Source: JBLHKW01 sp047618565
GTDB taxonomy: Bacteria; Planctomycetota; UBA1135; GCA-002686595
Length of the DNA: 13,228 nucleotides
NCBI GenBank assembly: GCA_047618565.1
Contig: JBLHKW010000140.1
Span: 1-13,228 of the forward strand
Reading direction: 5' to 3'
The notes beneath the pieces were generated by a model. The model was not told the DNA's origin, searched no databases, and was given only the letters and a program-made list of their open reading frames with translations. Positions 1 through 7,152 of this stretch are shown in pieces. Position 1 is the stretch's first letter. Every line of letters begins with the position of its first letter. The position numbers and the translations under genes were made by a program.

Positions 1-17
1 CACGCAGGGATTCTCAA

Positions 18-3000
18 GTGACCGCTACCCTCATTCTCGAGACCCTGGCCAAGGAGTTCTCGATCCGTGTCGAAGCCGTTAGAAGCGCCTTCGAGATGAT
101 CGACGCCGGCCTGAGTTCACCTTTCATCGGCCGTTTCCGTCGCGCCCAAACGGGCGCACTTTCGGAAACCCAGATCCGTCGCCTGCAGAGCAGGCGACTC
201 GAGCTGGACGAGATGGACCGGCGCCGCGGCACCATGCAGCGCACCCTCGAACGGATGGAGGGATTTGAGCCAGGGGCGCTCAAGCCGATCCTCTCCTGTA
301 CCGACCGCTTTGAACTGGAGGATCACTTCGTGCCACATCGCCGGCCGGAGCCCGAGGTTCAACTCGCGCTGGATCGCGGCCTCGGTCAACTCGCCGACTT
401 GCTGGTCAAGCCAGTGCCCCGTGCCGAGCGTCCTCAAGAGGAGGGTGCGCAGCCGGAGCCTGCGGAAGACGGTACCGGCGAGGCGAAGGATGAGGCGCCC
501 GGCAGCGATGCGGCACCCGAAGTCGCGCCGTCGGTCAGCACCGAAGAGCCCGCTGCGCCCGCTGACGAGCAAGCTGCACCGGAGCCCGTGGCCGAAAGCA
601 CGCCTGAAGTGGTCGAGCCTGCGGCGGCCGAAACACCCGCCCCGGCGGCGGATGCACCCGCTGCGAGCTCGGACGAGACTTCGACCCCGGCTCAGTCTGA
701 GGTTCCGACCTTCGCGCCCACTCCCCAGTCTGCTGCGAGTGAAGATACCGCGACCGTCAGCGGCTTGCCCGGCAGGATCACGATCAGTCCGGAGCTCGCG
801 CGAATCTGCGCACCGTTCGTCAATCCGGACAAGGGTATCCACACCGATGCCGAAGCGCTCGCGGGCGCGGTGCGCATCCTCTCGGATCGTCTGGGCCGCA
901 GCAGTCACCTGCGCGGCCTCATTCGCCGCATGGTGCGCAAGCGCGGCGTCCTGCACGTACGCCCACTGGTCGCCGATGCGAAGGCGGGCCGGCACCGTTC
1001 GCTGTTCAAGATCAAGCAGCCCCTGCGCCAGGTGCAAGGGCATCGCCTGATCGCCCTGCGTCAGGCTCAGAAAGAGCGCGTTCTGAGCACGGTGATCATT
1101 CTGGACCCGGAGGTCGCCCTCGCAAAGGTGCGCGTGGCGCTCGGCAAGCACACGGATCCTGCGTGTGACAGCCTGCTCACGGAGGTCGCCCGCCAATCTC
1201 TCGAGGCGCGCCTGTTGCCCCTGGCTGAAGCGGACATCCGGCTCGAGCTGAAGGAGCGGAGCGATTCGGAAGCGCTGCGGTTCCTCTCCCAGCACCTGCG
1301 CCAGATCCTGCTCTCGCCGCCGCTGGGGTCTCAGCCGGTGGTCGCGGTCGATGTAGATGCCCGCGGTGACTGGGTCGTGTGTGTGCTCGGAGCCGACGGA
1401 GAACCGCGCACGGTCCAGAAGATCGATACGCGTGTCGCCGCCCCGATCGCGGTGGCCCCGGCTCCGAAAGCCACGCCGATCGTTGCAAAGGACGCGACGC
1501 TCCCGGCATCACCCGAAGCCGCTGCGCCTGCTGAAGCCGCTGCGCCTGCTGAAGCCGCTGCACCTGCTGAAGCCGCTGCGCCCGCTGAAGCCGCTGCACC
1601 TGCTGAAGCCGCTGCACCTGCTGAAGCCGCTGCGCCTGCTGAAGCCGCTGCGCCTGCTGAAGCCGCTGCGCCTGCTGAAGCCGCCAAGCGTGCGGCACCG
1701 CGGCCCAGGTCCTCGAGGCCCAAGGCCCCCAAGCGCAAGGACGCGGAGACGCTCGGAGCAGAGCTGGCCGCGATCCTGGGACCCGACGGGCCCCACGCGC
1801 TCGCCGTCGGCCACGGCAAGGGACCGCGCGCCGCGGTTCCGGGCCTGCGCGCCGCACTCGCCGCTGCGGACCTGAACGTCTGCGTCACGATCGTGAACGA
1901 GTCGGGTCTTTCGAGCTATGCGAACTCCGAGCTGGGTCGCAAGGAGCTGAGTGCGCACAGCGTTCCCGAGCGGCTGGCGATCAGCCTCGGACGACGTCTA
2001 CAGGATCCGCTCTCCGAGATCCTCAAGGTCGACCCGCGCCATCTGGGCCTGGGTGCCGAGCAGGGCCTGGTCAGCAAGGCCAACCTGCGCCGCATGTTCA
2101 CCGAGACCCTGGAGTCCTGCGTTGCCCATGTGGGCTGCGACGTGAACACCGCGCCGCTGTCTCTGCTCAAGAGTCTCCCGGGACTGGGGGAGGCCGCTGC
2201 TCGAAAGATCATCGAGGCGCGCGCCACGAAGCCTTTCCAGGATCGCGAAGAGCTGCGAACCGAAGGGCTCCTGACGGAAGCCGAGTGGACGAGCGCGATC
2301 GCATTCCTGCGCATTCACAATGGTCCGAACCGGCTCGACGCCACGGGCCTGCACCCGGAGATGTACGACCTGGTTGCGCAGCTGCTCGACAGCGTCGGTG
2401 GCAGCGTGCAGGAATCTCTCGGACGTCCGGGAGTGACCAAGGGCCTGCGCCGCGCGAGCTTCGACGTGGATGAGGTGACCTGGCGCGACCTGATGCGCGA
2501 GCTCGCGCAGCCGGGCCTCGATCCGCGTCCGAGCCTCTTCCGACCCGATCTGCTGTCCGTGGACACGGATCGTGCGGGCCTGACCGTCGGCCGCGTGGTC
2601 GAGGGCATCGTGACCAATGTGGCGAGCTTCGGAGCGTTCGTGGACATCGGATTGCCCCAGGATGGGATGATCCACATCTCACAGGTCTCCTCGCGTTACG
2701 TGCGCGACGCGCGCGAACTCCTGAGCATCGGCCAGTCGTTGCGTACGCGGGTCCTGGATCCGAGCGCACCGCGCGTTGCTCTGACCATCAAGGACGTCGG
2801 CGATCCCCGTCGCCCGGCTCAGAAACGCCCCGAGCGTCGTCCTGCCGGCCAGGGACGCCGACCGGGTGCGCGCGGCGAAGGCGGCCGTAGCGAAGGTGGC
2901 CGTGGCGAGGGTGGCGGTCGCGGGCCGCGCCCCGACCGTGGGCCCAAGGTGGATCCCAACTTGCGTGCTGCTCAGGAGCGGCGCGACGGGCTCGGGGTCC

Positions 3001-3269
3001 GTGCGACGCGTACAGCACGCGGTGGACCGGGTGCTCGCGGCCGTGGCGATCGCCGTCCGGATCGCGAGGATCGCGGCGAGCGGGTGAACCTCGGCGGGCT
3101 CAACGATGAGGCGAACCAGGGCACGTCCTTCAGCCCCTTCGCGAACTTCTTCAAGGGACGCGACGGTCAGGACGAGCCGGCACCTGAGCCGACGCCGACG
3201 CCGAAGTCCGACCCCAAGAAGGACGAGGCGGGAGCCGTGGAAGGCTCCTCGCCGACGGCCGCCGAATAG
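18..3269 (+). CDS. tex: Tex-family S1/HhH RNA-binding protein, divergent and enlarged
   Basis: Tex (YhgF) proteins bind nucleic acid in the cytoplasm and act around transcription and RNA turnover. This 1083-aa protein is about 300 aa longer than typical Tex. Visible order: Tex N-terminal helical domain at 1-130 (GLSSPFIGRFRR corresponds to the usual TVPFIARYRKE; LEDHFVP to LEDLYLP); acidic Pro/Ala/Glu low-complexity at 131-250; central helical domain at about 255-435; YqgF/RNase-H-like domain from 438, split by an insertion (about 473-573) containing EAAAPA repeats; VNESGLSSYANSELG and GRRLQDPLSEILKVDP at about 626-673; HhH at 705-770 (DVNTAPLSLLKSLPGLGEAAA); S1 domain at 853-928 (GIVTNVASFGAFVDIG, DGMIHIS); Gly/Arg-rich tail at 930-1020; acidic end. 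The GTG start has AGGGA seven bases upstream. The usual GVGQYQHDV is GLGAEQGLV and the usual DPGxRTG is DVDARGD, so the core is diverged. Family assignment is firm; equivalence to canonical Tex is not. Confidence 0.88.
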   Translation: MTATLILETLAKEFSIRVEAVRSAFEMIDAGLSSPFIGRFRRAQTGALSETQIRRLQSRRLELDEMDRRRGTMQRTLERMEGFEPGALKPILSCTDRFELEDHFVPHRRPEPEVQLALDRGLGQLADLLVKPVPRAERPQEEGAQPEPAEDGTGEAKDEAPGSDAAPEVAPSVSTEEPAAPADEQAAPEPVAESTPEVVEPAAAETPAPAADAPAASSDETSTPAQSEVPTFAPTPQSAASEDTATVSGLPGRITISPELARICAPFVNPDKGIHTDAEALAGAVRILSDRLGRSSHLRGLIRRMVRKRGVLHVRPLVADAKAGRHRSLFKIKQPLRQVQGHRLIALRQAQKERVLSTVIILDPEVALAKVRVALGKHTDPACDSLLTEVARQSLEARLLPLAEADIRLELKERSDSEALRFLSQHLRQILLSPPLGSQPVVAVDVDARGDWVVCVLGADGEPRTVQKIDTRVAAPIAVAPAPKATPIVAKDATLPASPEAAAPAEAAAPAEAAAPAEAAAPAEAAAPAEAAAPAEAAAPAEAAAPAEAAAPAEAAKRAAPRPRSSRPKAPKRKDAETLGAELAAILGPDGPHALAVGHGKGPRAAVPGLRAALAAADLNVCVTIVNESGLSSYANSELGRKELSAHSVPERLAISLGRRLQDPLSEILKVDPRHLGLGAEQGLVSKANLRRMFTETLESCVAHVGCDVNTAPLSLLKSLPGLGEAAARKIIEARATKPFQDREELRTEGLLTEAEWTSAIAFLRIHNGPNRLDATGLHPEMYDLVAQLLDSVGGSVQESLGRPGVTKGLRRASFDVDEVTWRDLMRELAQPGLDPRPSLFRPDLLSVDTDRAGLTVGRVVEGIVTNVASFGAFVDIGLPQDGMIHISQVSSRYVRDARELLSIGQSLRTRVLDPSAPRVALTIKDVGDPRRPAQKRPERRPAGQGRRPGARGEGGRSEGGRGEGGGRGPRPDRGPKVDPNLRAAQERRDGLGVRATRTARGGPGARGRGDRRPDREDRGERVNLGGLNDEANQGTSFSPFANFFKGRDGQDEPAPEPTPTPKSDPKKDEAGAVEGSSPTAAE
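1515..1685 (+). repeat. 18-bp in-frame tandem repeat (EAAAPA) in the tex gene
   Basis: Nine complete copies of the 18-bp unit GAAGCCGCTGCGCCTGCT run from 1515 to 1676, followed by a partial tenth copy to 1685. Copies differ only by silent G/A or T/C changes at two positions. They encode residues 500-556 as EAAAPA units. The number of copies is likely to vary by slippage or recombination without breaking the frame. The array sits in an Ala/Pro-rich linker that interrupts the YqgF-like domain. Confidence 0.97.
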
Positions 3270-3287
3270 GGCGAGCTATTCGAGCCC

Positions 3288-3323
3288 GCTCCGGACGCCC
3301 GGAATTCCCCCGGCGTCCGGAGC
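3288..3323. terminator. Hairpin between convergent genes, probable bidirectional terminator
   Basis: GCTCCGGACGCC (3288-3299) and GGCGTCCGGAGC (3312-3323) form a perfect 12-bp stem with a 12-nt loop that itself holds the palindrome GGAATTCC. It lies 18 bases after the tex stop and 3 bases beyond the stop of the opposing gene. There is no T-tract on either side, so termination efficiency is uncertain, but position and stem strength fit a shared terminator. Confidence 0.7.
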
Positions 3324-3326
3324 CTC

Positions 3327-4223
3327 TCAGCCCGCCGATTCGTGCGGAGTGGAGTGGTCGTCCGAGTCGTAGAGCGTCGGCTGGGACGAAGTGTCCATGT
3401 CGAGCTCGTCCAGCAGTCCGAGGTCGCGCGACTGCGCGGGCTCGAGGACGTCCTCGAGCGGCTCGCTCTCGAGGTCGACCAGCACGCGCAGGCCTTCGGT
3501 GTGGCTGGGTTCGAGCTCGCCGCCGTCTTCCTCGGCCTCGGTCAGGCCCAGGTTGACGTTCGAAATCGTTTCGAGCACCTCGCGCGAGAGGCTGCGCGAG
3601 CTACGGTCGATCTTGTCCTGCAAGCCCTCGCTGCTGGACTCGACGAGCGATGAGAGCTCATAGTTGCTGTCCTGCAGGACGCTCGTGGCCTCACCAATGC
3701 GCTGGTCGAGACGGGCACCGAGCTGGTCGAGGCTCGCGGCGAGGCGGAAGATGGCGTCCTTCGGATCGTTCGCGCGCGCTTCGTTGCGTGCCTCGCCGAG
3801 GGCCTTCTTGAGGTAGCGCAGATCGACACCCTGCTCGACCTGCATGCCGCCCAGTTGCCGGATCAGGTCCTGTGTCGCGACGACGTCCGTGCGCAGGTCC
3901 TCCAGCATGCACTCCGCCATGCCCGGCTCGAGCAGCGTTCTGGCGTGGGCGCGCTGGTAGCGCGCTAGCCAGCCCATGCCTGTCAGCATCAGACCGGCCA
4001 GGCAGAAGATCTGCCCGCTGAATCCCATGCGCGTGATCGTCTTGGCGTACCAGGCTAGCTCCGAGACGTAGTTCGGACCGATCGTGATGGCCAGGCCGGC
4101 AAGGAACAGCGCGCTACCGGCGATCGGGAAGAGGATGCTCGTGGCGGGGCGCACAGCGCTCCTCGGTTCGAGCGCGGCCGCTACCGGCATGGAAGTATGT
4201 TGTGCGGGGTCGTTGGAGCTCAT
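3327..4223 (-). CDS. Unrecognised two-pass membrane protein with helical and acidic C-terminal region
   Basis: I do not recognise this 298-aa protein. It has a short polar N-terminus, two hydrophobic segments at about 29-49 (SILFPIAGSALFLAGLAITIG) and 67-88 (GFSGQIFCLAGLMLTGMGWL), then an Arg-rich stretch (ARYQRAHAR), which suggests that both ends face the cytoplasm. Residues 104-225 are strongly helical, with heptad-like spacing (DLIRQLGGMQ, LDQLGARLDQRIG, LQDKIDRSSRSLSREVLETI) and probably a coiled coil. Residues 228-298 are acidic and low in complexity, and end in a Ser/Asp/His-rich tail. The ATG at 4223 has no Shine-Dalgarno; an in-frame ATG at 4190 (Met12) is an alternative that keeps both membrane segments. 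The gene is divergent from the enzyme I gene and convergent with tex. It could be a membrane scaffold or oligomerising factor, but no function can be assigned. Confidence 0.75.
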   Translation of the reverse strand: MSSNDPAQHTSMPVAAALEPRSAVRPATSILFPIAGSALFLAGLAITIGPNYVSELAWYAKTITRMGFSGQIFCLAGLMLTGMGWLARYQRAHARTLLEPGMAECMLEDLRTDVVATQDLIRQLGGMQVEQGVDLRYLKKALGEARNEARANDPKDAIFRLAASLDQLGARLDQRIGEATSVLQDSNYELSSLVESSSEGLQDKIDRSSRSLSREVLETISNVNLGLTEAEEDGGELEPSHTEGLRVLVDLESEPLEDVLEPAQSRDLGLLDELDMDTSSQPTLYDSDDHSTPHESAG

Positions 4224-4512
4224 GGCGGCGTCGGAGTCGTTTCAGGAGGTGTCGGTGGGGCGGCTGAAATGGTTCTCTCAGCGCTCCGTCCAGGGCACGG
4301 GCGTAGACCCTCACACTCTCGGGCTGCGACCCTCCGGATCTTGAGGCCAACCGTGATTGGCGACTGGACGCGGGTAGCGAGAGCGGCAATCGTCCAGCAC
4401 GACCCCTGGCGGGCCGCTTTCTCATGCGTGGGAGGCTGCCTGGTCGAAAAGGGTCGTTTCCCCCCTGCGATCCTGCAATCCTGGGGCTCCTCCTTTCTAG
4501 GCACCCGAATCC
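4224..4512. promoter_or_regulatory. Divergent intergenic region with inverted and repeated short motifs
   Basis: This 289-bp gap separates the minus-strand membrane protein from the enzyme I gene and must hold both promoters. I see no convincing -35/-10 pair. It contains GCCAA-N6-TTGGC at 4346-4361. It also holds a 7-bp inverted repeat, CTGGACG (4364-4370) and CGTCCAG (4391-4397), and a third copy of CGTCCAG at 4287-4293. The bases just before the enzyme I start are pyrimidine-rich (CTCCTCCTTTCT) rather than Shine-Dalgarno-like. Confidence 0.4.
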
Positions 4513-6273
4513 ATGTCCGCTATCAAGGGAACCCCCGTATCTCCAGGCCTGGCCGTCGCGCCCGTACACGTGGTGCGCGCCAAGGCCGACGCAGTACCCG
4601 TCTGGACCGTGCGCGGATCCGATGTGGACGCCGAGATCGACCGTCTGCGCGAGGCCATCGACCTGGTCTCGGCCGAGCTGGAGCGCCAGCAGGAGGTCGT
4701 GCGGCGAAACTCGGGGGACAAGGACGCGGGCATTCTTGGCGTGCACCGCATGATCCTGGACGATCCGAGTGCCCTTACCACCCTGAACAACACGGTCCGG
4801 GAAGAGCGCATCAATGCCGAGGCGGCCGTCAATCAGCTGATCGCGACCCTGCGGTCCAGCATGGAGGATCTGGACGGGGCGCGCGTACGCGGATACGCAG
4901 CGGATGTGAGCGACCCCTGGCGCGCCGTGCTCGATCAGCTCATGGCGCGCGAGCGCGAGCAGTTCGCGGCGACCGAACAACGCGTGGTGCTGGCTGCGGC
5001 CGAGCTTACGCCGCAGGTGGTCACCTTTCTTGGTCGCGGTCGCGTGCTTGGAATCGTGGCCGAGACCGGTGGTCGGTTCTCGCACGGTGCCGTGCTGGCG
5101 CGCTCCTTCGGGATCCCGTGCGTGGTTGGCCTCCCGAACCTGATGGCGCGCCTCGAGCAGGGCATCGAGGTTCTGATCGATGGCGACGCGGGCACCGCGA
5201 ACCTTCGACCGGACCAGGAGTCGATCGACCAGTTCATCGTGCGACGCCAGCGCCGGGACGCGCGCCAGGAGGTCATGAAGGTCGAGGCGGCCTTGCCCGC
5301 AGTTACGCCGGACGGTGTGCGCATGCACGTGAGCGTCAACATGGAGAGCGTGCACGATCTCGGCGCATTCGATGTCAACACCTGCGATGGTGTCGGGTTG
5401 CTGCGCACCGAGTTTCTGTACATGGAGCGCTCGCAGTTCCCTTCGGAGGAAGAGCAGTTCCGTCTCTACAGGCGCGTGCTCGAGCACATGGGGGATCGTC
5501 CGGTCACGTTCCGGACGCTCGACATCGGTGGCGACAAGCAGCTGCCCTACTTCAAGACACCGCGCGAGGAGAACCCGGCTCTCGGCTGGCGTGGGCTGCG
5601 GATCACGCTCGAGTGGCAGGACCTGCTGCGCGTTCAGATGCGCGCGATTCTGCGTGCGAGCACCTACGGCAACGCGCACATGATGCTGCCCATGGTGACT
5701 TCGCTCGAGGAAGTGCGCGCCGCGCACCGCGTCTTCGATGACGTACGCCGGCAGCTGGTCGATCAGGGTTACGACATCGTAGAGGACCTGCCCGTCGGTA
5801 TCATGGTCGAGGTTCCATCGAGCATCTTGATCCTCGACCAGCTCGTCGCCGAGGTGGACTTCGTCAGCGTCGGGACCAATGACCTGATCCAGTACCTGCT
5901 GGCCGTCGACCGTGACAACCACCGCGTTGGCAAGATCTACGATCCGCAGCATCCGGCGGTGGTTCGCGCGCTCAAGATGATCATCGACATCTGCATCGCC
6001 AGTGACACGCCCTGCGCCGTGTGTGGTGAGATCGCGGGGGACTACGCGACCACGCTGCTGCTCATGGGCCTGGGCTACCGCGAGGTCAGCCTGGCCACGA
6101 GCTTGCTGCCCGAGATCCGCTACGCGGTGCGTCGAACATCGACCGTGGAGGCCATGGATCTGGCCGCCCGGGCGCTCAAGGCGGAGACCTCCGAGGAGAT
6201 CCGCGGGATCCTGGACGAGGCGCGCGAGCGGCTCCACGAGCGTCTAGTCGAGGCTCAGACGCCGATCGAGTAG
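4513..6273 (+). CDS. ptsI: Phosphoenolpyruvate-protein phosphotransferase (PTS enzyme I)
   Basis: Enzyme I takes phosphate from phosphoenolpyruvate onto a histidine and passes it to HPr, in the cytoplasm. The 586-aa length fits plain EI (about 575 aa); there is no GAF domain as in PtsP/EI-Ntr and no fused HPr or EIIA, although databases often label this whole family ptsP. Seen: N-terminal GTPVSPGLAVAPV; the phosphohistidine motif GGRFSHGAVLARSFGIPCVVG with His191; the PEP-binding TIM-barrel with GVGLLRTEFLYMER (Arg298), RTLDIGGDK (334-342), ENPALGWRGLR, GIMVEVPSS (Glu433) and SVGTNDLIQYLLAVDR (452-467); and CGEIAGD with the catalytic Cys504. All expected catalytic residues are present. The ATG is preceded by pyrimidines, with no Shine-Dalgarno. 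No HPr, EIIA, EIIBC or HPr kinase gene is nearby, so the acceptor cannot be told from here. Confidence 0.96.
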   Translation: MSAIKGTPVSPGLAVAPVHVVRAKADAVPVWTVRGSDVDAEIDRLREAIDLVSAELERQQEVVRRNSGDKDAGILGVHRMILDDPSALTTLNNTVREERINAEAAVNQLIATLRSSMEDLDGARVRGYAADVSDPWRAVLDQLMAREREQFAATEQRVVLAAAELTPQVVTFLGRGRVLGIVAETGGRFSHGAVLARSFGIPCVVGLPNLMARLEQGIEVLIDGDAGTANLRPDQESIDQFIVRRQRRDARQEVMKVEAALPAVTPDGVRMHVSVNMESVHDLGAFDVNTCDGVGLLRTEFLYMERSQFPSEEEQFRLYRRVLEHMGDRPVTFRTLDIGGDKQLPYFKTPREENPALGWRGLRITLEWQDLLRVQMRAILRASTYGNAHMMLPMVTSLEEVRAAHRVFDDVRRQLVDQGYDIVEDLPVGIMVEVPSSILILDQLVAEVDFVSVGTNDLIQYLLAVDRDNHRVGKIYDPQHPAVVRALKMIIDICIASDTPCAVCGEIAGDYATTLLLMGLGYREVSLATSLLPEIRYAVRRTSTVEAMDLAARALKAETSEEIRGILDEARERLHERLVEAQTPIE

Positions 6274-6293
6274 TAAATTGCGGTTCGATCGGC
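6261..6293 (+). terminator. Hairpin spanning the ptsI stop codon
   Basis: GCCGATCGA (6261-6269) and TCGATCGGC (6285-6293) form a perfect 9-bp stem. The TAG stop (6271-6273) sits in the 15-nt loop. No T-run follows. It is probably a transcript 3'-end structure; a protein-binding palindrome is the alternative. Confidence 0.5.
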
Positions 6294-6301
6294 AGGGCCA
6301 G

Positions 6302-6377
6302 CCGTTTCAGGCACAGGGTTTCCTAGTAACGCGCATATCACGGCGCGAACGATGTCGGTAAGCACGCGCTGAAACGG
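6302..6377. promoter_or_regulatory. 9-bp inverted repeat flanking an inner 5-bp one, upstream of the Myb-like gene
   Basis: CCGTTTCAG (6302-6310) and CTGAAACGG (6369-6377) are perfect inverted copies 58 bases apart. Inside them, CGCGC (6330-6334) and GCGCG (6343-6347) can form a small stem. The right copy covers the place where a -35 element for the following gene would be. These could be paired operator half-sites or the base of a structured RNA; the sequence alone does not decide. Confidence 0.4.
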
Positions 6378-6388
6378 GTCTCAGTTGC

Positions 6389-6420
6389 TACAATGATGCT
6401 TTCCAGGGAGGAGGAGTCCT
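6389..6420 (+). promoter_or_regulatory. Promoter -10 box and strong ribosome binding site of the Myb-like gene
   Basis: TACAAT at 6389-6394 matches five of six -10 consensus bases, with no clear -35 at 16-18 bp (6366-6372 is GC-rich), as in activator-dependent promoters. Transcription would begin near 6401. AGGGAGGAGGAG at 6405-6416 is the strongest Shine-Dalgarno in the window and sets the GTG start at 6421, four bases beyond it. Confidence 0.55.
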
Positions 6421-7152
6421 GTGCATCGACCTATCTGGGGTGAAGAGCGACCGTCCACACCTCGCCGCGGCAGATGGTCCCAAGCGGAGATCGCGCAGCT
6501 CAAGGAGCTGTACGGGCTGCGTGACGACAAGGCCATCGCTCGTGAATTAAGTCGCTCGGAGGCCAGTGTTCGCAACATGGCCAATGCGATCTTCGGTGGA
6601 GAGACCAACACTGGTCCCTGGACCGACGACGAGATCGCCAAGCTGAAGAAGTATCTCGGCCGCTCGAGTCCCGAAGTCGTCGCAAAGCTGCTTTCGAGGA
6701 GCACGGCGGATATCGAGGATGTTCTCAAGGAACTCGCGAAGCAGCGTAGTTCGGCGGAATGGACTCAGGACGAGATCAGTGAGCTGAAGCGTCTCTACGG
6801 GACGCGCACCGACGAAGCCCTGGTGTTGATCTTCGGTCGTACGCAGGAGTCCGTGGCGCAGCAGGCTGAAACGCTGAGGTTGGCCAAGGACAAGGCATTC
6901 CTGCGACGGTCCGATGGCGAGCCCGTGGTGACACGCATGCCGCGCTGGCGTCCGGACGAGCTGAAGCTACTGGCCGAACTCTACCCGGCACACTCGAACC
7001 TCCAGATCGCTCAGAAGCTCGACCGTTCGGTGAAGAGCGTGGTCTCCAAGGCGCACCATCTGGGGATCAAGAAGGATCCGTCCCGATTGCGGGAGATGGG
7101 GCGTGAGAACGTCAGCATGCGCTACGGGAAGCCGCGCGAGGCAGCCGACTAG
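6421..7152 (+). CDS. Four-repeat Myb/SANT-like helix-turn-helix protein, putative DNA-binding regulator
   Basis: This 243-aa protein consists almost wholly of four related repeats of about 42-45 aa: residues 17-58 (RWSQAEIAQLKELYG), 65-107 (PWTDDEIAKLKKYLG), 112-156 (EWTQDEISELKRLYG) and 174-218 (RWRPDELKLLAELYP). Each opens with a conserved Trp (19, 67, 114, 176), an acidic-Glu-Ile/Leu step and Leu-Lys, then a hydrophobic alternation (IARELSRSEASV, VVAKLLSRSTAD, IAQKLDRSVKSV) like the recognition helix of Myb/SANT and GcrA-like helix-turn-helix folds. Repeat spacing is 48 and 47, then 62 because of a basic linker at 157-172. Repeat 4 is closest to the bacterial consensus (ending SKAHHLGIKK); repeat 2 is the most diverged in the helix-3 region. 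It is probably a cytoplasmic DNA-binding protein. The GTG start is fixed by a strong Shine-Dalgarno. The stop codon lies in the palindromic element that follows. Targets are unknown; the inverted repeat upstream makes self-regulation possible. Confidence 0.85.
   Translation: MHRPIWGEERPSTPRRGRWSQAEIAQLKELYGLRDDKAIARELSRSEASVRNMANAIFGGETNTGPWTDDEIAKLKKYLGRSSPEVVAKLLSRSTADIEDVLKELAKQRSSAEWTQDEISELKRLYGTRTDEALVLIFGRTQESVAQQAETLRLAKDKAFLRRSDGEPVVTRMPRWRPDELKLLAELYPAHSNLQIAQKLDRSVKSVVSKAHHLGIKKDPSRLREMGRENVSMRYGKPREAAD

Noticed and set aside
1515..1685. CRISPR-like regular repeats
   Set aside because: Units are contiguous with no spacers and lie inside a coding sequence.
1509..1958. Repetitive minus-strand frames over the 18-bp array (GFSRRS and QRLQQA repeats)
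   Set aside because: They arise because an 18-bp tandem repeat stays open in every frame; only the plus-strand Tex frame has flanking domains.
4487..4497. Minus-strand AGAAAGGAGGA, a Shine-Dalgarno-like string in the divergent spacer
   Set aside because: The only frame with suitable spacing begins at a TTG and gives a peptide of about 18 residues with no other support.
4197..5741. 514-aa plus frame overlapping ptsI in another frame, preceded by AGGAGGTG at 4245-4252
   Set aside because: The Shine-Dalgarno-like string leads only into an Arg/Gly-rich frame that conflicts with the real ptsI frame.
4114..6237. 707-aa open frame on the minus strand opposite ptsI
   Set aside because: It is a GC-rich shadow of a clear enzyme I gene; its translation is His/Arg/Asp-rich with no domain, and it crosses the intergenic region.
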